Assembly: GCA_014773175.1 (NCBI GenBank)
Contig: VXCM01000719.1
Span: 1-64,000, forward strand
Direction: 5' to 3'
Length of the DNA: 64,000 nucleotides
From: Lucifuga dentata
Lineage: Eukaryota > Chordata > Actinopteri > Ophidiiformes > Bythitidae
The notes beneath the pieces are model-generated. The model was given only the letters and a program-made list of their open reading frames with translations. It did not search any database and was not told where the DNA came from. The position numbers and the translations under genes are program-made. Positions 46,243 through 57,689 of this stretch are shown in pieces. How positions within the stretch are numbered: the first letter of the stretch is position 1; each line of letters begins with the position of its first letter.

Positions 46243-47701
46243 GGCACTTGTGCTCCACTTCTGGGCTCAGCTGTAAAAGCATCATTCAGGGGTTCTACAG
46301 TAAAGTCCAAAATGACAGCGATGATTTAGGATGAAACATTCAGGGATGAGGCCTGAAGAGGTCCTCACTCTCACTCTTCCTCACTCTTCCTCTCTCTTGG
46401 GTCTAGTTTATTTCTCTACACCTCAGCCGCCCCATATATCCAAACACGCGGTGGCTTGTGGTGTGAATCAGGCCTGCCATCACTCACTCTGTCCAAGTCT
46501 CTTACAGCCTCTGCGACTCCTGACACAAGTGCCGCGGCAAGCAATCATGACCACAGTGGCACCACATTTACTCCTCTATCTGCTGCTTTTAGCGGCAGAC
46601 TGAGTGATAAGACGTTGATCTTTATTTCTCCCTCACCCAAGAACATGATTTAACAAAGGCGCCAATGGTGAGACTTTCCTGCAACGACTGCGAGGAGAGT
46701 CGCTTTTTTCTCTGGAAGCGATGACCTGAACTGCACTTTTCTTTTCCACCTCTGCTACTCGACTTCAGGGGTATTACTCAGAAGCTTCATCTTGACAGAT
46801 AACTCTGTGAAAATAAACATGAAATAGCTAACAGCAAAAGCAACCTGATCCCACAGCAACTTCAGATAACAGGATTTATCACCCTATAAGGATGAAATAA
46901 TGGCTGATCATAAATTCTTGTGGATCGCGGCAGATGTTATATAACTTAAAAGGGCTATTTATCGTGAGGTGGCAAGCAAAACTGTCAAGCTGATCAGAAA
47001 GATGTCAGCGATGCCGTATACAAAGTAGCAGCTGAATCATGGGTAATGTTGTTTTCCTTTCTGCTCGGTTTAAATGACAAGCCACGGACACTTGAGGTGG
47101 GTTGTTCCTTGCTCCTCGATCCTCACGTTGCCTGGAAACCAATGGTCCACCATCTTTAAGGATGTCCTTTTTCTGTTCTGAGGATCGAGGAGGCTTCTAC
47201 AGCAAGGAAACACAAAACAATCCTATGCGGAAGTCTTACCTGACAGCCACACCCCTTCACTGCAAGCCTCGTTCTGATTGGACAGATCTAGTAAAGCTGA
47301 TCTGATACAATAACACCCCACCCCACATCTCACCGTGAGTGTGAGCAAACATGTGGACAGACTAATAACAGCAACAACTCGGGTGTAAAACGGCTCCGAT
47401 TAGCTAGTTGATCGTTAGTTTGATCATCTGGTTAAAATGACCTGACGTGTCTTCAGTGCAGGTCTGAATAATAAACAAACATAAAACAAAGCAACAGCCA
47501 GCAATAAAACCCACTGACATGTTAAAAAAGATCCCAGTAGGAAAAGTTTCCTAATGATGATAAACATTATAACTGAACTCTCTGAGCGGTGAAACACTTA
47601 GAAATTAAACGAGGTTGAAGATCTGTAGAATGTAAAGTCATATTGTCATGGGTATGTGGACGCATGTCAAACTGTTCACAATAATAATCATAGGATAATA
47701 T
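46243..47701. other. Non-genic stretch with an inverted repeat
   Basis: A small inverted repeat lies at 47104-47220. The part at 46590-46700 and 46800-47050 is non-repetitive. No gene is supported; the frame at 46331-46603 has no domain. Confidence 0.4.
47104..47220. repeat. Inverted repeat, possible small TIR element
   Basis: CTCCTCGATCCTCA (47112-47125) and TGAGGATCGAGGAG (47179-47192) are perfect inverted copies, and TTCCTTGC / GCAAGGAA extends the pairing further out with a bulge. The structure suggests a short MITE or a stable hairpin. Confidence 0.7.
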
Positions 47702-48303
47702 TTAAAGGACCATACCACCCATTTTGCATGTTTGAGCGTAATACATTCCATCTTCATACATGTTACGTTACTAACAATCATTTCCCAAAGCATACTACTG
47801 GAATGATGAATTAGAAATATTTTTCCTACCTTCCAGACCGCCATTGGTTTCAACTCATTCTGGTACCCTATTAAAATCAATATACTTGATACTTGATACT
47901 TGAAATGTTCTTGGGGTAGGTAATCCATCATAGTGAACAAGATGTGTTTTCAGATTTTTTTTTTTTTTAGAAGTTTCATAATTTTAGCATGTAAGCATAA
48001 TAAAAAGCACAGAGTGAATGTATGTCTCCACTGGGGAATATAGTCCCAAAAGAAGACCTGCGTTTATTGAAAAATTGTAATGACTGTGACTTCATAAGGC
48101 TGCATAACTATTAGCAGGTTAAACATGGATTTTTAAGGTGGGTGTATTGAATATTTGATTTTGAAAGATTAAGAGATTTTGCAAAATATAGGAAAGCTGA
48201 AATACAGTTTTATCCTTTGGGAAATGATTGTCAGTAAAGTAACATGTATGAAAATTGAATATATTAGGCTCAAACATGCAAAATGGGTGGTATGGTCCTT
48301 TAA
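47702..48303 (+). mobile_element. TTAA element, subfamily A, full length
   Basis: TTAAAGGACCATACCACCC at the left, GGTGGTATGGTCCTTTAA at the right. A small local duplication (TACTTGATACTTGATACTTG) sits in the left arm and a T-run in the centre. The frames at 47638-47940 and 48119-48307 on the minus strand are translations of the repeat. Confidence 0.92.
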
Positions 48304-49471
48304 CCATTTTATTTATTATCGTCTAGGAACTAAAACAGAGCAGTTCCAAGCGTGATGACAGCTGATGCAGCTGTGATGTCATCAGTAAGCGACGTCGCTT
48401 CAGATGACGCCGCTCAAGCATCTTTTCCTTGCATCTTCAGTGGGCGGGGCTAAGACGCAAGGAAAAGACACAAGTGAGGGAAACATGACAATGAATAAGA
48501 GCTGTGAAACATGTCTTTAGTCACCTTGTGAAGACTGAGGTGGCCGCTGTTTACCTGCTCCTCTGCTCTGTAGCATCAGGTAATATAAGACCAGCTGCTC
48601 CAGGGTCTGTCTCTCTCTCTCTCTCTCTCTCTTTTACTTTCATGTTTTTTTTGTCTCGCTCTGATCCATCTCTTCTCTCTCTGTACATCACAATGCCTCT
48701 AGTGTTTCACTCCTTTTCTTCTCCGTGACAATGAAATACAGTGACACCAAACTCGGGGGTCCCTCGGCACCAAAACACAGCTGTGTGGCTGTCCCACTTT
48801 CCTGCTGTCGAACGTTCCTGCCCCGCCTGCAAACACTTCCTCCACTTACTTCTACGAGCAGAGCCAAAAAATGATTTTCCTATCCTCCTCGTGTTTTTTA
48901 ACTGATCTCCTCTTCCCTCTCTTTATGCTTTGCTTTTCCGTCACTCACTTTACCGGAGACTGATGTATGCAGAGTCAAAGATAAGGGCCAAACAAAAAAG
49001 TCGACGTTCCCGCGAACATCTGTTCCGTTTCGCTGTTCGCTCGCTCGGGTGCTCCATTTTACGTTTGATTTCTCTGTCAGCGTCGGGGGAACGCCACTTC
49101 ACTGCTGCCATATGACATCCAACACGGCTTCCAAAACGCCCTTGTCGAATTGAAATTACAGCATATTCCGCATTCTGTGCCTTGTAAAGATATTTTAAAA
49201 AAGCAGACGTACTCTCCCTTTAAGAAGCAGAACAAACACCTGTCCATGAACAGCAAGGTGTTTGCTAATTCAACATCTCATTTAGATTTAGAGGAACCAA
49301 CATGTCACATCTATACATGAATCCTACTAAATTATAATGAGAGTGATTCTTATTGATGCTTGGTGGGGATTTTGCATGAGGAGGTCAGTGGGACATTACA
49401 ACCTCAGTAATACCTGGACAGGTATTACTGCAGTATTATTTTGGTATTGAGTACAGTATGTTTAAACATGC
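48304..49471. other. Non-genic stretch with a strong hairpin and a CT repeat
   Basis: A 16-bp-stem hairpin lies at 48421-48468 and a (CT)n array at about 48606-48631. The remainder, including 48900-49300, is of ordinary complexity. No gene was seen. Confidence 0.45.
48421..48468. repeat. Hairpin with 16-bp stem and GC-box loop
   Basis: TCTTTTCCTTGCATCT (48421-48436) pairs with AGACGCAAGGAAAAGA (48453-48468) with one mismatch. The 16-nt loop contains GGGCGGGGC, an Sp1-type GC box. It may be the end of a short inverted-repeat element. Confidence 0.8.
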
Positions 49472-49611
49472 TTAAAGGAATATACATGTTTGAGCCCAAT
49501 ACATACAACATGATTGCCAACCATTTTCCAAAACATGTTAGTGGAGCGGGAACGTTTTAGATTTGTTTTAACTGCCTTCCAGACAGCCACTGGTATCAGT
49601 TCAATATAGCA

Positions 49612-50387
49612 TTAAAGGACCATACCAACCATTTTGCATGTTTGAGCCTAATATATTCAATTTTCATACACATAATNAAAGGACCATACCAACCATTTTG
49701 CATGTTTGAGCCTAATATATTCAATTTTCATACACATAATGTTCCTAAAAATCATTTTCCAAACAATAAAACCATATTTCAGCTTTCCTGATATTTAGCA
49801 ACATCTCTTAATCTTTCAAAATCAAATATTCAAATGACACACCCACCTTAAAAATCAATGTTTGCCTGCTATAGTTATGAAGTCATGGTCCTTTAAATTT
49901 TTCCATAAATGCAGGGATTCTTTTGAGACTATATTGGCAAAACCTTTGATGCTATTTGATATACTTCAACTGTACTGCACTTTCCAGACATTAAAGGACC
50001 ATACCATCCATTTTGCATGTTTGAACCTAATATATTATCTATATAGTCTTCTTTCGGGACTACATTCCTGGTGGAGACATACATTTATTCCGCACTTTTT
50101 ATTGCACTTAAATGCTAAAATTGCATAACTTCTAAAAAAACCCTGAATACACGTCTTGTTCACGATGATGGATTATCTATCCCAAGAACGTTTTAAGTAT
50201 CAACAAGTTGATTTTAGTAGCGTACCAGAATGAACTGAAACCAGTGGTGGTCTGGAAGGCAGGAAAAACATTTTTTAATTCACCGTTCCAGTAGTATGCT
50301 TTGGAAAATGATTGTCAGTAACCTTACGTGTATGAAAATTGACTATATTAGGCTCAAACATGCAAAATGGATGATATGGTCCTTTAA
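49612..50387 (-). mobile_element. TTAA element A inserted in B; carries a second A fragment
   Basis: TTAA at 49612-49615 and again at 50384-50387 bracket it. It is a reverse-oriented A copy. At its centre (after GACTATATT, 49934) it carries the ~58-bp linker also seen at 43.1-43.7 kb. Following the linker is the left ~50 bp of another A element (from 49991) before the host copy resumes at about 50043. A contig-overlap artefact (N at 49677) duplicates its left end. Confidence 0.85.
49614..49740. repeat. Assembly artefact: 63-bp duplication around N
   Basis: 49614-49676 equals 49678-49740, with N at 49677. Confidence 0.92.
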
Positions 50388-50560
50388 AAGTACAATCAAC
50401 TTGGACAGATCAGAAACGAGCTTGAGATTAATAATCCATCACAGCAAACCAACCGCCATTCCTACTTTCTGTTGTAGCGAATTTAATCGGCCCATCACGG
50501 AAGCTGCATGGAAGAAAATGTACGTCTCCGCCAGGAAATATAGTCTCAACATCAAGTAAC

Positions 50561-53500
50561 ATTCAGAAATAAAATGAATTACAGAGGCGAGACACCTCCG
50601 AAATGCACTAAGTCACATGTTTTGTGTTTCCACGGTTACATTAGTTGTGGTTGTGTTAACTTTGAATGGCACCAGCACCGCTAAAGACCCAGAACACCCA
50701 CTTTGCCCCATCCAGGCAGACTGTGTGTGTGTGTGTGTGTGTGTGTGTGGTGGGGATGGAGGAGGAGTGCCTGTCATGTTCAAACTGAGAACAGCAGAGA
50801 GAACCTTTCGTCTTCAATCTCTCCTCTCTCTCTCCCTCTCCCTCGGCCTCCTTCCCAACCCCCTAATAATCACTGACACTCACAGCTCTTTGACATCGCC
50901 GCCTCCTCTCTCATCTGATGCTCTGTGAAACCCTGCAATTGGCCTCAAATCGGCCAAACATAATCCTGCCATCCTCCCTTGTTTCCTGGCTGCAGCGCCG
51001 AATCTCAAAAGAAACAACAGAGAAGAACAAAGCAGCTGGTAGAGGCTTCACCTCTCCGGCTCTGCCGCTCTGCCTCCTCCTGTGTCAAAAAGGAGCAATA
51101 TTTAGCACAGCCAGCTAGCATCATGCTGTCTCCATTGTTCTGTGTAATTGCACTCAATGGACCTTGAGAAGTACACGGGCTGCAGTCTTCTCTCAGCCAG
51201 TCGTCCTCTTTCTCCTGTGGCCTTCGCAGACTTTGCTTCTACGAGGGCTAAAAAAGCTAAGAGACCCTAATCAGAAAACAATCAAACCGTCGTGAAACAA
51301 AAAAACTAAATGCTTCGACCGTACGGATTTCCTCTGCTCTCAATCAACGCCGCTCCCTCGCAGGCTCTCTCCCATCTTTTCAGCTCCTCTCCTGCAGCCC
51401 TCTTCTTCATCCATCATGCTGTCGCTTTCTAAACTGGGACAACTCATCACCCTGGTGCTTAACCCCTCTTTTCTTCCTCTGCTCAATCATCCAATCCTTC
51501 AACTCTCCTCTTCTCTCTCTCTCCGTTCCCAAATGTTTTTTTTTTCCTCACACCTGTAGACATCCTCAGCTTTCTCGGGGCTGATACCTGCTACCGACCT
51601 CTGATTTGAGGAAGCTGACTCAGGTGGTCCCGACTATCAAACACACGGGCAACTGCGCACACACACACAAATCCACATGCACAGTCTCTCTACACACAAA
51701 CATGAACACACAAAGTTCCATGGGAATCACCCTCATTTTCCATCTATCATCCAGCCAGTCTCATTCCCCCACCACACCATCACCATGTGTGACCCAGCGC
51801 TGCTCCACTTTCCTCCCGCCTCCCAGCAGACTCGCTCTGGACTCTTTCTGCTTCTCTTTCTGACCCTTCGACATGAAGTCAGCACACCCAGGTACCAGCG
51901 ACACATGTGGTGCAGGGAACACGCTCACAGACATGGATGACTAACCGCTTCAAAGGCATGAGGGAGTCTCAAAGCGCTTTTTGCTTTTTTGGGACACCTG
52001 TGCTCTTTCTGGCTGGTTTTGCGAATAGGGAGACCCCAAGCCCCTCCCCCATGCTGGCGGGCGTCCTTGAACGAGACACTGAATCCCTACTAGACCAGGA
52101 GCTGGTGTTTTGTATTTGGAACTGACCTCTGACCTCTCTCTGGATGCAAGAGAGAGAGAAATTTTTTTTATTTCAATGTTCTCAAATTTGTGCTTATTAT
52201 TTTTATTTTGTAATTTTATTTTTCATGCTTAATGCTATTTAAGTAAAAAGAAAAAAAAAAAAAACGGTAAATTTCCGGTAAAATTTTCACATTTCATTGA
52301 CTTGTTTTTAAAATAGCCGCTGCTAAATTCAAGTTAATAAACACAAAACTCTGCAAGATATTGCTGAAACAGTTAAATAAGATCTAAAGTTTGTTAAATC
52401 ATAGCAGAGAAGGAGTCGTTCTCAACCCAAACCCTTCACGATCATTAAATAATACACGGGTGTGAATACAGTATGACAAGCCTGAAGAAAGAAACAACAG
52501 GGAGATAACATCAGATCATCACTATGTGAAAACTACAATGATCACTGAGATGATGACAATAAGGATGGCATATTAGTGCATAATGACTTGCAGGGGGAAG
52601 CCGGGTGTGTGGAGCGGATAGGAGTGTGTGTGACAATGTGTGTGTCTGGTGGGGGGGCGGGGTAGAGGGGTTGGTGGTGGTGGGGTGCTTGGAGCAAAAT
52701 AATGCCAGCTCTCATTTTCTAAAGTTCAATTAAATGGCTTGTGACAGCACGCATGTGAGGGCGTATCTGCTGCGCACCACTTGACTCCCGTCATTAGGGT
52801 GTGATGGTGCTAGGCTACACCGGTTTTATAACCGTATTTTTAGCAATAATAACCAGCTGGTGAGCAAGGATGGCTGTGAAAATGCTGGGGGGCTTTGTGA
52901 TCGTGTCAAGTTGACTCTGAGCCCCCACCAGGATGATGAGTGACAGTGGCATCTTTTGTTTGCTATTGTTGGCATGATTAAAGCACACAGTCAAACGAGA
53001 GCAAACGAAGAGCCGTGTCTTCATTTGCATGCACGTACATCTGTGTGCAACAGTTTTTGGCGAACTAACATGATCTCAATGCAACACCTCATCTTTTAAC
53101 CAAAATCTGTCAATTAGCTTAACAAATTAAAAAAAAAAAAAGGGAAGAAAAGCATAACATGTCAAAGTGTCTCCCTGCTGAGTCTCCTGCCAATCGTCAG
53201 CCTAATTAAAAAATAGCACTAATTATAATGCGAGTCCGCTTCAAACAACCACTCAGCTATAACGCCCTGCCTGTCAGGTGTAAACAAGACTCACGGTTGC
53301 ACGGGAAGGAAAATCAATCGACATCTGTTAATTTATCTCAGGCAGGAGACCAAATTGAAAAATGGATTGCCTGACGTCCGCTCGACGCAAATCTGCATTG
53401 TGATCAAGGAGTGATATGTCCCAGCACCTGCTTAGTGCACGATAATGGGCATCGCTGCAGTTTGGCCAAGTGTGTAGCCAATAAGGATCAGATTACCATC

Positions 53501-53705
53501 TTGGCAAGAAAGCTGGTTGACAAGCAGGTGTGTGGAGGAAATGTAAGCTGTCCCTGTAAGCTGGAGCCATTCTGATGAGAAACGTGTTAAAATAGAAAAG
53601 TCAGATTACTTCCTTTCTCTTTCTTGGATTAAGTTAGCAGCCAAAAGACTTTTCTTTTAGACCTTAAAAATGTATTTGATATTCAGTCCTGGAGCATTTT
53701 TCTGA
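50561..53705. other. Non-genic stretch with possible conserved regulatory DNA
   Basis: TG repeat at 50721-50749, CT-rich tracts at 50815-50850 and 51360-51550. Two stretches, about 52690-52810 and 53160-53570, are non-repetitive. The second has TAATTA, TGTAAACA (53279-53286), GCACCTGC (53424-53431) and ATCAATCGA words and is the best candidate enhancer-like element in the window. The frames at 51606-51863 and 51677-51940 have no domain features. Confidence 0.45.
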
Positions 53706-53950
53706 CCATGGAAGACACTGTGTGTGTCTCCACCAGGGAATGTAGTCTCAGGAGAAGACGGCTTTTACCAAGAAATTAAAAGCAGTCATGCCTTCTACAT
53801 TTTGACGTACGTGTTGGCAGGCGAAACACAAAATTTTAAGGTGGTGTGTCACCTGAACATTTGATTTTGAAAAATTAGGAGATTTGGCAAAACAACATGG
53901 TTGTCAGTAACGTAACATGTACTTGAGAAGTTGAGTAATATTGATTGGGC

Positions 53951-54587
53951 TTAAAGGACCATACCGGCCATTTTGCATGTTTGAGTCTAATATATTCAAT
54001 TTTCATATGTTACTGACAATCATTTTCCAAAGCATACTACTGGAACGGTGAATTAAAAATGTTTTTCCTACCTTCCAGACCACCATTGGTTTCAGTTCAT
54101 TCTGGTATGCTATTAAAATCAACTTGTTGATACTTGAAACGTTCTTGGGATAGGTAATCCATCATCATGAACAATACATATAGTCAGGTTTTCGTTGAAG
54201 TTACGTAATTTTAGCACTTAAGTGCAAAAAAAAGTGCGGAGTGATCTGAAAATGCTTCCTGTTGTCAGTTCTTCACTACAGCACTTGAATGCACCACTAG
54301 GCATGATGGATTACCTATCCCAAGAACGTTTCAAGTATCAACAAGTTGATTTTAATAGCGTACTAGAATGAACTGAAAGCAACGGCGGTCTGGAAGGTAG
54401 GAAAAACATTTTTAATTCACCGTCCCAGTAGTATGCTTTGGAAAATGATTGTCAGTAATGNAGGAAAAACATTTTTAATTCACCGTCCCAGTAGTATGCT
54501 TTGGAAAATGATTGTCAGTAATGTTACATGTATGAAAATTGAATATATTAGGATCTAACATGCAAAATGGTCAGTATGGTCCTTTAA
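53951..54587. mobile_element. TTAA element A, palindrome of two left arms
   Basis: Both halves are left-arm type. 53951-54165 and the segment from about 54303 to 54587 are inverted copies of about 215 bp each (CATACTACTGG...CCATCAT versus ATGATGG...CCAGTAGTATG). They are separated by about 137 bp that include sequence not seen in other A copies (54243-54302). The right arm (GGAAAGCTGAAATACGG block) is absent. It lies inside a B copy with TTAA on each side. Confidence 0.85.
54399..54523. repeat. Assembly artefact: 62-bp duplication around N
   Basis: 54399-54460 equals 54462-54523, with N at 54461. Confidence 0.92.
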
Positions 54588-54601
54588 ACATGGTCCTTTA
54601 A

Positions 54602-55190
54602 ATGCATTTTGTCTTGGTATAGTCCTCTGCTGTTATTTTGCTTACTATAATGTGTGAATTTACTTTTTTGTAATTGTATTAATGCATGCCCATTTAATAT
54701 GTTAAATATTGAGAAAGCCGCTGGGGCTAAATTTCATACCTCCAGTGTGCTATATTCATAAGATAATCCAATTTCTCTTCACTTACTTCACTACAAATAG
54801 TTGCAGCTGTAATATTCCAAATCTCCCACAGGAATCATTAAGGTTTTCATTAAGGTTTCTTTTTTTTTTTTTTTTTTTTNTTTTTTTTTTTTTTTTTTTT
54901 AAATATTATCTGAACAAGTGATTTTAGTGGATGGGAACATGTCTCCAATTTAAAAAGGTAAATTCATGCTAGCAGCAAACCAGTCTTCATTATGAAATTC
55001 TAACAAGTGGAAATGAAAGACAATGAATCTATTCCCCATTCAGGTTTGCTGGCACTTCATTGTAGCCAGACTAATGATAATACATTCTCCACTTTTAACA
55101 AAGAGCAAATCCATAAACCCTCTGACTCATTACATAATATTATTCCAACTCACAGTCATCAGGTTGGCGAGGTGATAGCTGAAGCTAATC

Positions 55191-55229
<39 letters not shown>

Positions 55230-55360
55230 CACACTGTGATACATTGCTCATTTCTTTAAGTTCACATGCTCACTTACTGCAGGAAATAAATGTTGGTTTT
55301 AATGGACCATAGCTATAACATTTAACTGTAAAAACTTAGCTTTAATATGAGTTAATAGCT
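54602..55360. other. Non-genic stretch with a T-run gap and a TG repeat
   Basis: T homopolymer with N at 54880; TG repeat at 55194-55228. Nothing else was recognised. Confidence 0.5.
55194..55228. repeat. (TG)n microsatellite
   Basis: Uninterrupted TG array of about 35 bp. Confidence 0.97.
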
Positions 55361-55440
55361 TTAAAGGACCATACCAGCAATTTTGCATGTTTCAGTCCAG
55401 TAAATAGTGCCTGCACGTTTGTAAAATACAGTTAAATTTT
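55361..55440 (+). mobile_element. TTAA element, subfamily B, left-end fragment
   Basis: TTAAAGGACCATACCAGCAA followed by TTTTGCATGTTTCAGTCCAG. The similarity fades after about 80 bp. Confidence 0.75.
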
Positions 55441-56447
55441 ACAGTTAAGTTCTACTGCTGATGCTGAGATAGTGGTGACAAGTTTTCTTTTGAAGATGCT
55501 GCTTATTTCTCATATCTGATGCTTTGATAATGCATGTCTTGCATTTTCTCTGTTTAACTTTACACTTTAATGATCCCAGTGAGGAAAATTCGTCCTCTGC
55601 ATTTAAACCTGTCTCAACTACTACGATGGGTGGGCAGGCACCATGCATTACCCAGGGAACAACTCCAATTCCACAGCATAATGCCTTGGTCAAGGGCAAT
55701 GACAGGAGTTAACCTAACACACACATTTTAATGATGGGAAAGCCGGAGCTCCCAGAGGAAATTCACACAGGAAGGGATAGGGCTATCACAGGGCTTCGAA
55801 CCCAGGACTTTCTTACTTTGAGGCAATGGTGCTAACCACTGCTCCATCATGGAGCTTTCTTGCCACACTTTTCCAGTATACTTCAGTTATTATTATAGTA
55901 CTTTTAAGCCTATCATATTAAAAGTACAGATTTGCGGACGTTACGACTAACCTGCAAATCATCATTAAAGTTCATCCCTACAATACTAAATAAGTTCAGT
56001 ATTGTTTAGCAGCTTAGTAGCATCCTAAGGTAAGTGAATGTGTGTGTGACTATGTGTGTGCGAGTGAGCACACGCATACATGCAGCTCGCCTGTGCCTGC
56101 TTACACACAAATGCGTACTTGCCTGAAGACAAATAGTGCTTTGACCTTTGTATGAACCATGAGCCCCTGGTGGGTGATAACTCATGACCTGGTGGACTGG
56201 AGGTGCATCCATCTCTCACCCTTGTAAGGATGAATGTGATGATGAACGAACCCAGTTGCTGCTATTTAGATAGCCCTGAAGTCACGGCTGTGATAAACTA
56301 CCCACACAGAGAGCCAGGCAGAGACTTCTTTATGCTGTTTGTCCATTCAGCTGCAGACTAGTGTAAACTCAAACTACGCTGGAGGATAAACTCAGCTCAA
56401 CTTACTGTATGTAGGAATCTTTCTCAGTGACATTATGAATTTAGAGT
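55441..56447. other. Non-genic stretch containing a SINE
   Basis: Apart from the SINE at 55733-55852 there is a short TG-rich part at 56037-56065. The minus-strand frame at 55445-55699 has no family features. Confidence 0.45.
55733..55852 (-). mobile_element. tRNA-derived SINE, diverged
   Basis: The minus strand gives the same head as the SINE at 8900-9160: plus-strand GTGCTAACCACTG (A-box complement) and CTTCGAACCCAGGAC (B-box complement). The body is GAGGAAATTCACACAGGAAG. Confidence 0.7.
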
Positions 56448-57080
56448 TTAAAAGACCATATACACAACCTGCACACTCTATGTTCTGCTGGAGAGGTAAA
56501 TATTAGGAGTGTTTTTCCTACCTTCCTACCTCCAGGATGCCATTGATTTCAGTTCATTCCAGTACACTATTAAAATCAACTTGTAGAGGCTTCAGATAAG
56601 TTATCCATTAGAAATCTATTAAATGTTTTTGCGAAATAACTTTATTTAACTGGTCCAATTTAGAGCTGCATGGAAGAAAATATACTGTATGGTAATTTAG
56701 TCCCAGGAAAAGTCTCCTTCTACATGTTAGCAAGCAAAATGTTAGATATTAAGGTGGATGTATCACCTGAAATTTTGCTTTTGAAAGATTAAGGGATTTG
56801 GAAAAATAACATCTATCCAGCCATCATCCATACCCATTTATCCTACTCATGGTCGCGGGGGGTGGAGCCTCTCCCAGCGGTCATTGGGTGACAGGCAGGG
56901 TGCACCCTGCATCACCAGCCTGGAGTGGTTGCTGACACACACAGACAAACTCATTCACACCTCTGGTCAGCTTAAAGTTTCTAACAGGAAAACTAAAATA
57001 CAGTTTTATGTTTTGGAAAATGGTTGTCAGTAACATAACATGTAGTTTAAACAAGCAAAATCACCAGTGTGGTCCTTTAA
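56448..57080 (+). mobile_element. TTAA element, subfamily B, with an internal insertion
   Basis: The left end TTAAAAGACCATATACAC and the right end CCAGTGTGGTCCTTTAA are present. Almost all B blocks are present in order. A 171-bp foreign insert (56811-56981) sits in the AAAATAAC|AGGAAAACT part of the right arm. Confidence 0.87.
56811..56985 (+). repeat. Dispersed fish repeat inserted in a B element
   Basis: Contains GGTCGCGGGGGGTGGAGCC, CAGCGGTCATTGGGTGACAG and ACTCATTCACACC, which I recognise as a very common teleost dispersed sequence. I cannot assign its class. TAAC stands on both sides (56807-56810 and 56982-56985), a 4-bp duplication of the B target. Confidence 0.7.
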
Positions 57081-57689
57081 CATTACAAATTCACCCATGC
57101 AGTAAATGCATTCAGTATTCTTACAGCAGCCGTATACGTTGAAGCAGCATAAGATGCAGATAGTTTGATGGCAATAGTGGTGAATAAGCTCACATCACCA
57201 GTATCAATATAGCTGTGGACAGTAACAGACTTTGAAGGCTGGATTAATTAAAACTAATGAGCTGCATGAGTTCCTGGCTCATGGGTTCGCCTCAGGTAAA
57301 CCATCAGGTCTGTGTGTGAGACAAATGCTTTTTTAAGTTATGATCACCTCAAAGTCCAACTCAAAACTCTAAGAAAGTTTATGCACCGATGCGTAATAGA
57401 ACAAAGATCAAGTCTGGCAAGTCATTCAAAATGATTTGTAAACTATAACTTTTGGTATCCTTGACAACTGAAGCCTGGAGGGTGGAGCTCTCTGTATAGC
57501 TACGTCAATCAGTTAGAGGCATTGAAATGGTGTTGCGGGTGGCTAGGAGGAAGGCAGGTGTAGCCAATGATATTGCACTTCCAAACCAGACTGTCCAATC
57601 AACAAGCTTGTTTCATAATTTCTATTTATCCATCCTGATGGTTGGTAAGTGTTTGATGAAATACATTTATTAAGTGAAATTACTTTTTA
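57081..57689. other. Non-genic stretch, nothing recognised
   Basis: Ordinary sequence between two transposons, without tandem repeats or credible frames. Confidence 0.45.

Larger units (their letters stand above)
49472..50560 (+). mobile_element. TTAA element B, split by an A element
   Basis: The B left arm runs from TTAAAGGAATATACATG (49472) to AATATAGCATTAA (49615). The B sequence resumes after 50387 with AATCAACTTGGACAGATCAG and continues through GCTGCATGGAAGAAAATGTA to about 50560, where the right arm is lost. The break falls at the TTAA that other B copies have in CTATTAAAATCAACTTG. Confidence 0.82.
53706..54601 (+). mobile_element. TTAA element B, right arm, split by an A element
   Basis: The B right arm starts near CATGGAAGAC and passes GGGAATGTAGTCTCAGGAG and AAATTTTAAGGTGG. 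It is broken at GATTGGGCTTAA (53943-53954). After the inserted A element the last bases of B follow: TTAAACATGGTCCTTTAA (54584-54601), with about 15 bp lost. The left arm is absent. Confidence 0.82.
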
